The notes under the pieces: model-generated
Database searches by the model: none
Seen by the model: the letters and a program-made list of their open reading frames with translations, nothing else
What the model was told of the DNA's origin: nothing
In this document: positions 49,401 through 58,400 of the stretch, piece by piece
How the letters are laid out: every line of letters starts with the position of its first letter
Position numbering within the stretch: position 1 is the stretch's first letter
Source: Fremontodendron californicum
Taxonomy: Eukaryota > Streptophyta > Magnoliopsida > Malvales > Malvaceae
Reading direction: 5' to 3'
DNA length: 64,000 bases
Assembly (NCBI GenBank): GCA_030761205.1
Contig: JAULJL010000017.1
Span: 5,962,001-6,026,000, forward strand
Program-made: the position numbers and the translations under genes

Positions 49401-52400
49401 AAGGATGGACTGAGTAAGGAGAATTTGGGTAATATCCAACTTTCTCTTGAGACGCATCCTAGTGGAGACGTACAAAGAGAAATTCTTGATTTATGGCCGC
49501 AATTCCAAAGGGAATGGCAACATCTTGGGAATCTGATGTTAAAAGACCCTGTTTGCCAGCTTGTAAGAAAACTGGATGGGAAGCATATCCTCAACTCATA
49601 GAAGGCGTTTAAGCCGTTTCTGGACGTAAAACCAGAGGAAGATGTGAGCCACAATCACAACTACAATAAACGACTCTTAAGCTTTTGGTTTGATTTGCAA
49701 TAACTTTATTTTGGTTTAATTTACGTGTTGTTCGATTTGTGTAATTATTCTCATTTTTTTTATTTGTCTTTTACGGTTGATTTTTTCTTCTCTTTTTGAT
49801 TTTCTTCCTGAAATCACGCAAAAATCTTTTGTTAGGTTAACATTTTCTTCTGACAGGTCGGATACACTTTCGGCGACATTATTACTGTTGTCTGATTCAC
49901 TACTCAGTCCTCTATATATTACACCATGTACTCATTCTCTTTCAGGCACTCGAAAAAAAAATGGAAAGTACTTCGTCCCAGCGCATTAAAAAAATTTGTG
50001 TCTTTGGAGGTGCTTATCCAGGGAAAAATAACATATTCGCTGATGAAGCCATAAGAGTTGGAGTAATACTTGCCCAACAAAAGATCCAGTTGATTTATGG
50101 AGGCGGTAGTACGGGTTTAATGGGAGCAGTCGCTACAGCAGCACACGCCGGAGGAAGTCCAGTTCTAGGAGTCGTGCCAAAACTATTCACAGATTTTTGT
50201 GGACCTACCTTGGGTAAGGAAATACAAGTCTGGAGTATCCCTGAACGGATAACAATCATGTACCATTCTGCCGATGCATTCATTGCTTTACCAGGAGGTC
50301 TGGGTACATTGGAAGAATTAGCTTGCGTGGCTTCTTGGTCATCTTTGGTCACAAATAAGAAACCCATTGGTTTGCTTAACATTAATGGTTATTTTAGTAA
50401 TTTGCTTTCATATTTAGATAATGCTGTGGATAATGGATTCATGTTTTCAGAGGCAAGGAGAACCATAATTTCTGCTACAACCATTGAAGATTTACTTAAA
50501 AAGCTCCAAGCTTATGAGTGTTTATCTGCTACGGTTGTTTCGCAAACGCTCGGAAAAAGAAAAAGAGATATGGACGAGCAAGGAGTGGATTGCACTTTGT
50601 CTTTGTGACATTATCTAACATTTTGCTTGTTGTGTCTCAATTATAATAAGTGGTTAGCAACCTCTGCAGGTAATATCTCCTAAATTCTACCTTTAAAATT
50701 TGACATTGGGGACAATGTCATATTTTAGTAGGGGGTAAGGGACATATTTTGCTAATTAAAAAAAAAAAAATTTGTTGTATTTTAAGAGATTTAGAAGTAT
50801 TCATTCTGAACAAGGTCTGAGTAAGGGAGACTTGAGACATACCTTGTTAGTTTGATTTAATCTTCTTCTTTAAAAAAAAAAAAAGAAAAACATGTTTAGA
50901 CTTAGTGTATTTTTAGTGTGTTTTAGTTACTTTCAATACTATGATGAGATATGAATTGCATAAGTCTAAAACAGATTTATTAGTGAGAAGATTTTCATGA
51001 GAATTGAGCTTGATATCAACCTTTTTATGAGCCAATGTTAATATGATATGTTGATTGAGAAAGAAGCATGTTTAGACTTAATCTGACTTGTATAATCATC
51101 CTTGTGAGTTTTTGAGCCTATAATGATTGACGCATTATACAAATCAATCTAATTTCTTTCTTGAGTGCTCTTATGATTACATGATTCTCTAGAACTTGCT
51201 TTAGACCTTGTTGAGACTATATTGATGCATGTGACACATGAATATGATAGAGGCATTAGGATTTTTAGCCAGGGCCAAACAGCCATCCCTTATTGATGTT
51301 CCAAGAGAACACACCCCTAGTGAGCCAATTTGAGCCTACATTGAATAAGCTATTTATTTGGTAACCACAACTTACACCTAGCCTAAATATAACCCTTGTT
51401 CTAAAGATGGATTATATATTTTGAGACATATTGCAAAAAACAAGGGATATTTTTAGTTGAAAATTTGGGTTAGAAACAAGAAATAAGTGTGGGGGGAAAA
51501 GAAAAGAAAAGTCAAGAGAAAAAGAAATGGAATATTGGCAAATACATTCCTATGTAAAAAAATATGAATCATCTCTTGAATTTGTGGAAAAAGAAAAAGA
51601 TGTTACAAAGTTGTTTAGAATGAAAAAAAGGCCCAACATGAATATTCGGCCTAGGTGACTATGTACTTGTAAAGAGTTTTGAGAAGTTTCTTTGTATGAT
51701 CTTATTATGTCTCTAAAATTTATGAACTCTTTGGAGCCTTTGTGATATCTTTATCCTTTTGTTATTCAACCACATTACAAACCCCTTGGCCCCATTACAA
51801 CCTTGATTAAAGACCTCTTGATTCATGAAGTTGTATGATCTAAATAGTGGAGAATAGGTGGACAAGCAAGAATATGGTAGAACTGTTTTCATGAGATTGA
51901 TTGAGTGTAAACACTTCACCACTACTTTAAAGAGTGAAAATCATGAGGGTATCCCATGTGAGAAGTTGAGATTAAATTTGAACATGCACTATTTTGATTG
52001 AGATATGTTATGTTAATATTGGCTTAACTCAAACAATTTACATTCAAGCATGAATTTTTGTGAAATTCTTTAAGCTATTGATTAGTTTATAAGACTTGTT
52101 CAAAGATTGTCTCTAATTTGTATTGAAAGGATTAGGAATAAATATTTTTAGTATATGTAGTTTATTTATATTTTAGTTTTTCAATGTTTGTGGGTATCGT
52201 TCTAGTAAACCCTCACGAGACTAAACTCGTCCACTAGGGACACCTAGGGGTTTAAAGGCTTGTGTCACATGCTAAGTGCCACCGTGATTTCCTACGAAAG
52301 TGGATTAGATTAGATTTTCTTATTTTATTTTTATTGAGTCGTTGCTAGGGACTAGCAACAATCTAAGTGTGGGGGTGTGATAACTCGTATAATTATATAG

Positions 52401-55400
52401 TTTTTAGTTATGTTTTATTATTGTTTTGTGTCAAATACGAGTTATTATTGTTTAGTCTAATTGTGTTTATGATCTTTTATATTTTTATGTAATTTAGTGT
52501 TTTTCACAAGTTTCTTTGAGTGATTTCAGATTACTAGAATTAAGGTCAAATCCAGTTCAGTTCCAGTTCCGACACCTTTTGCCATATCAGCTATATCTCG
52601 AGTTTCACTGAAGCAATAAGGCTGCAATTTGTTGCCGTGCAAAGCTAAAAGGCATATCTATCTTTTTCATGTTTTACACTTCTTGAAAAGGAGTCGTTTT
52701 CCCTAGCGAAATCGACCATCAAGTTGGCTGATGTGCAATGACGTCTGTGCTGACCTGTTTTCGTATTTTGCTCATATCTGCTTATCCACATCAGCAAATG
52801 AGCTGATTCCAACGGCTATGGATCCGTAACTGATAGGGGAACCTTTTTCTAGAAGACCAGGTGATCAGATCAGGCCTCCAACATTGACAAAATCGACCAT
52901 CAAGTTGGCTGATCAAAATTGTCATACAATGTGACGAAAATTGTTAGAAAAATGCACCCACCTATTATACCTACCTTTGAAATTTGTAAAGCTTGTCTCT
53001 TGTCATTTAGCCCTCCAAAATGTGTATAAATAGAGGGCATTGGATGATTGTAGAGGATCATATTGTACATTGGTAGGATATTAGCCATTGTAATAAAATT
53101 CTCTAAGTTTTCTTCTTCTTTCTTTTCTCTAGTTTTCTTTTTCTTTATTTTCTTCTTCTTCTTTCTTTCTTTTATTTCCTTCTTAGATTCTCTTTAATTT
53201 TATGTTTATGTTTACAATACCTATGCTAGGTTAAACTTTTATTTGGTTAAGGGTGATTTCAAAGCCCTAGACATGTTTTATAATTGATTTTCAGATTCTA
53301 TCTATCATTAATTTTCTATCAAAGTTGCTTATGTTCTTCTACAAGAATTGTTCATGATGTTGTCTTGATTTATTTAGGTGTACAACTAGATAGATCTTGA
53401 TAATTATCTATTGCTAGTCTAGGAGTCTTGATCCGTGTAATTGTCTTGATTTCCTATTCATAAGTGGCAATTTGTGATTAATGATTATGGTCAAGTTTTC
53501 AATAATTGCAAAGTGGAACATAACCTAAGTTGAACAATCCGAGCTTATGTGTTTGTTGCTTAGATCAACCTATCTTTCTCATCATAAAGCTGCCATTAAA
53601 TTGAATTTAGAGAGCTTATTCTAGGTTGTTTAATGGTTAGAGATTAAATAGAGAGCTTGTTCTATTTAACGACAAACTAAGGAAAGATTGGGATAACAGA
53701 GCTTGTTGTTATCTACGGTTGTTAACTTTGATAGTTGGTTGATATTGATAGATCTGAAATTGATTCTTAATGATATCTAGTGGTGCAGAATGAAACCTTA
53801 ACCATATTTTTCATATTTGATTCTTCTTACTTACTTGTTTTCTTACTTTTCTAGTTTGCTTATTTTTAAAAGTATATTTATTTTTATTGGCTGGTTATAC
53901 CGCCTAATTTGTATATTAACTTTGTTTTATTTTTATTGGCTGGTTATACCGCCTAATTTAGTATATATATTTTTATTGGCTGGTTATACCGCCTAATTTA
54001 GTATATATATTTTTATTGGCTGGTTATACCGCCTTGCATCTTATTCTTATTATTTACTTTAGTTTAAATCTGGCTTCAAAAACCCCTTTTCTTTTATTGT
54101 TTTCTTTGAACGTAAGTTATAAACTAATAACTCATAGATTAAAACCCAATCCCTGAGGACTCGACCCTTGCTAATCATTATACTTACAATTGATCTTTTT
54201 AGTGCAAGGTTAAATAAGATACACTCTTTTGGGTGCATCACCGACATATATCCGGACTTGAGTATGGGGATATAATCCTTCAAAGACCTTCAAATACATA
54301 GAAATCTTGGAAAAAATTGAACAAACCCGTGTCCAACACTCACACCTGAGTCCGAGTAACATAGTTTATAGTTATGAATTTACTGGCCCTACGCTCTTGT
54401 CCTAGGTATTCATTTACATTAATTCATTTGTTGAAGACTTAGGACAGCATGTTTGTAAAAATCATTGTTTACAGTTATTGTTGTTACAGCAACACTCAGC
54501 CTTATACGACTTCTTTAATTCATGTTATGCCTTGTTATTTCTTCATTATTGTTGACTTGGTTTTACTGAACCTTTTTTCATATGAGGTTCTACAATATAG
54601 TGTTGTTTCGGATAACATAACACTTGTTGAGTCATTTGTAGCATAGAACCAGTTGATATAGATGGAGGCACATCTTAGGTTTTCTTTCAATTGTCTTCTC
54701 ATTTAGGTTCTCAACTCCCATGCTGAACATAGGTTGTGCTATGTTACATGGACTCGGAAGTGAGTGTTGGATCCGAATATGTGTTCGACATGGGTATGTT
54801 CAATTTTTTCAAAGTTTTTTCATATATTAGGAGGATCATATCCCAATATCAATGTCCGAATATGTGTCAGACACGGATACTTTAGGAAAAATAAAGAGCT
54901 CGGGTAACATAGAGGTTGTGAACCTTGGATAACATAATACCCTGTTGAGTCATTTGCGGCTGAGTATCGGTTGATATAGATGGAGAGATATCTTAAATTT
55001 TATTTCAATTGTCTTCTCATGTAGGTTCTGAATTCCCACGCTGAACATTAGGTTGTGAACCATAACTTGCAGCAATAGACTTGTACTTCAGGTTCATACA
55101 CAATTTTTTGCTTGAGACTAGCAGAATCTGTCATATATTATGGCTGCATGATTATGAAAATTGCCAAATTTCTTTGTTCAATTTGTTATTGGAATAAAGT
55201 TAAACAACCCGAGATGTATGATGTTGGTATTGAAAGGTTTAGAAATGTCTAATGCACTTACAACATAGGTGATGTAGGACAAGTAGAGAGAAGAGACAGA
55301 ATATAGAAGAAGTTTAGGGAGAAACTGCGAAATAGACAAGAACAATTAGGGAGAAACAGAAGAACTTAGGGAGAAAACCAGACAATCAATTGAGGGAAAA

Positions 55401-58400
55401 ATCCCAATATCACAATAATTCAATATTCAATCTCCAAAACCTAATTGAAACTAAAATAACATAGGTATTTATAACTAAACCCAAAACCTTAATAAAATGT
55501 AAAATACCAATAATAACCCAAAAGCCCTATTATGTAGAAAAGAAGTAAAAAATAGCCTAGATAATTATAAAGATTACAATCAAACCCATAAAATATAAAA
55601 TAAAATCCTAAAAAATTCAATCTCTTAATGAGCATATCTCCGTTCTCCATCAGAAGGATTGGACTACGTGTGTTCAACTTGCTAACTTTTGATTCTCTTC
55701 TGGGCTCAATAGAAGATAGAGGAAATCCATTTGCTTCTTGTCACACAGATTTTATAATATGACAGGAGGGCGGGTTTGGTTCGGTGAATCTTATATTGCG
55801 GTTGGTAATAGGATTACCCCTTACAAGATGACGAAGTCACATTCCCGTGAATCTTACATGCATGCGTTTGGTTGACCGTCTCTTCATTTAAGATGATCAT
55901 ATTTGGATGGCAGGTATGTAACATTCCGGAATCCTCACATTATTAAAATGCCCTTATCTTTATACGAGCCAATAGTAGGTGGGGATTGCCCACCTCCAAC
56001 CTTCTTTTCCAAAGAAGAATTATTTCTTCTCTTATATGTCAACTGTGTAACATTGAGACTGAAAATGGAAGCCTCAATAACCCAAACATTGAGGATGGAA
56101 CATTTTTTTAGTATTAACAAAAAGAAAACTATTATTTAAGTCTCAAAATAATGCTACAATTCTTAAAGTATCAAGCATACACAAACAAAATCATACATAA
56201 ATACATTGATCAACAACAGAATTTACCCTACATAAGTTGTTCAAATTTACAAGAAAACTAAAATCATTTGCCAATATACAAAATAAGCAAAGTTGTGCAA
56301 ACTCCAATAAAAAATTCTATAATTAATCCTTTATTATGATAAGAATGAGATGCATAATTGCTACTGCACATATCATTTGAATTTTTATGAAATATTTCTT
56401 CTTGTTATTCCATCACATTTAAGTTCCAATACTCTCCAAATACAGTTTCTGCATCCCTTCGACCCTTATACATCTTGTGATGGGCATCCCGATAACCCAA
56501 GACTTGCACTTTAGCTTCATCCCAAGTATTATAAATACCTGGTCTACGCCCGTCGAAAACAACATAATACTTTTCAATTATTTTCAAAAAACCTAAAAAC
56601 ATAAAGTAATTATCAACATAATTTTCAAAAAATCTAAAAACAATACCACAAAAACATACACAAAACTCTTGTATTACCCCCATATTATGCAATTACCAAC
56701 AAAGATCAAAGAAAGCAACACAGATTTATATTTTATTCTCTTATTTGTCATTGACTTGTACTTTTCATTTGCCTAAAAGCATGTAAACAGCGGCAGTAAA
56801 GAATTTGCCTAAAAGAATTTGAAATTCAAAGTCCTAGTGTATCAAAACAGGGTGTAGACAAGATGCACCAAATTTTAAATGCATTGAATAAATTAGATGG
56901 TCCTATTCACGGAAAGTAAAGATTATGGTCTTCAATTTTAAACATCTGTGCTGCAATATTAAATATATATATATATATATATAGTATGAGTCATATAAAG
57001 ACCAATGGTAAAAGGAAAAGAGAAGGTAATTTATAATCTATAATTTAATTTCAAGAATTCCTTCGTTAGATCTATTCAGAACTTAATAAAAAAGTGTGGC
57101 AATTCTTGTTAAGTATAGAATTCGTGGGTATTTTCATTTATGTTAAGCATACAATTATTAATGCATTCAGACCAAAATTAATTACTGTAATAGAAAGAAC
57201 ACTACAAGACTGCAGAAAAAAAAAAAAAAAAAAAGAACAAGGACAATAGGAATTATTTCATTGAATGTAACGAAAGAAAAGGCAAAATCCAAAATCGAAA
57301 CTCCAAACCTAAACTCCCAATATTCGAAACCCCAAACATTAAAACCAAAATCAAAATCCTAAACCTTCAATCTGACATGCAAACACAAAATCAATAACCT
57401 AAAAAAATATAAATCAAAGATTTTGAAATAAAATCATACCTGGATTTCGAATGGAAGAGGCAACGATTTAGGAGAAGTCGAGAGGTAGAGGCAACGATCC
57501 AGGTAGAAATCGAGACTAGAGGAAGAGTGACTATCGGTTAAAATGTTATTTCATAAATGTCGAGAGGTCGTGGCATTGAGGGTGTTATTTCATTATGTTA
57601 TTAAGGGCAAAAGTGGCAAAAATGTTACATTACGAGCGTAATGTAACATAACCTCAGAGAGAGGAGGGTATGACATTACACCCAATATGACTCAATTTTG
57701 ACACTGTAGCTAATATCATATTACCGAGCTTGCGGAATGTTAGTGAACCAAAAATGGTAATCTCATGACGGAATGTAAGATTACGGCCTGTAATGAAAGA
57801 TTCACCGAACCTAACCCGCCCGAAGTGTCAATGGTCCACCTGCAAAATTAACAGTACCTTGGATTTCTTTTAGGGCTTAGAAAGTATACACTGAATGCTT
57901 AAGTGCTTGAATGCTGTATCCATGCATTGAATTAAGTGATTAAGCTATCTATCTGCCTTTTTTATTTTAGTAGTAAAGATAAGTCCTTTTCAGTAAATTG
58001 ATGTCTAATGTTGGATTTTCATCTCATTCTCCACTTTCCATTTGCAATGATATACAAATTATCCTTATAATTGACCTAACAATTTTTTTAGCAAGGCAAT
58101 GGAGAAAGCCAGTAAGAATCAGGCAATTATAGATGCTATTGGGGAACCAATTAAGAAGGGACCATGGTACAATGCTTCTCTTACTGTAGCTCACAAAAGG
58201 CATTCTTTATCTTGCACATTTCCTGTGTCTGGACCACAAGGCAATGGAGTCTTACAATTAAAGGCAGTTCATAATGTAGGTTAGTGCCATCTGCTTTATG
58301 TTCTTGTTTACATCTTCTATCTTTTTCTTGTTCAAGCTCTCAAATCCCACTCCTTAATTACATGCCCAAAAAAAAACATAATCTCCAAGACTCTCACCTT

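Larger units (their letters stand above)
26478..54240 (+). mobile_element. Outer Athila-like Ty3/gypsy LTR element with captured LOG gene
   Basis: Target duplications CCGAC lie at 26473-26477 and 54241-54245. Both LTRs are 1863 bp, begin TGATAACTCG and end GGTGCATCA. The 5' LTR is split (26478-26590 and 45686-47435) by the inner element. Without the insert the element is about 8.67 kb. A primer-binding site TGGCGCCGTTGCCGGGGA sits just after the 5' LTR, and the 3' LTR is preceded by AAGTGTGGGGGTG, a polypurine-like tract. Inside are a gag-derived ORF (47589-48527), a cysteine-rich ORF (49065-49601) and a LOG ORF (49961-50608). There is no protease active site, reverse transcriptase or integrase, so it is non-autonomous. 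I count about 6 substitutions between LTRs. Confidence 0.92.

Noticed and set aside
49777..49989. 70-aa frame overlapping the LOG start
   Set aside because: No domain, overlaps the LOG ORF in another frame and holds its splice acceptor; probably leader sequence.
55265..55680. Possible solo LTR beginning TGTAGGAC
   Set aside because: No matching TG..CA ends, target duplication or second copy could be found.
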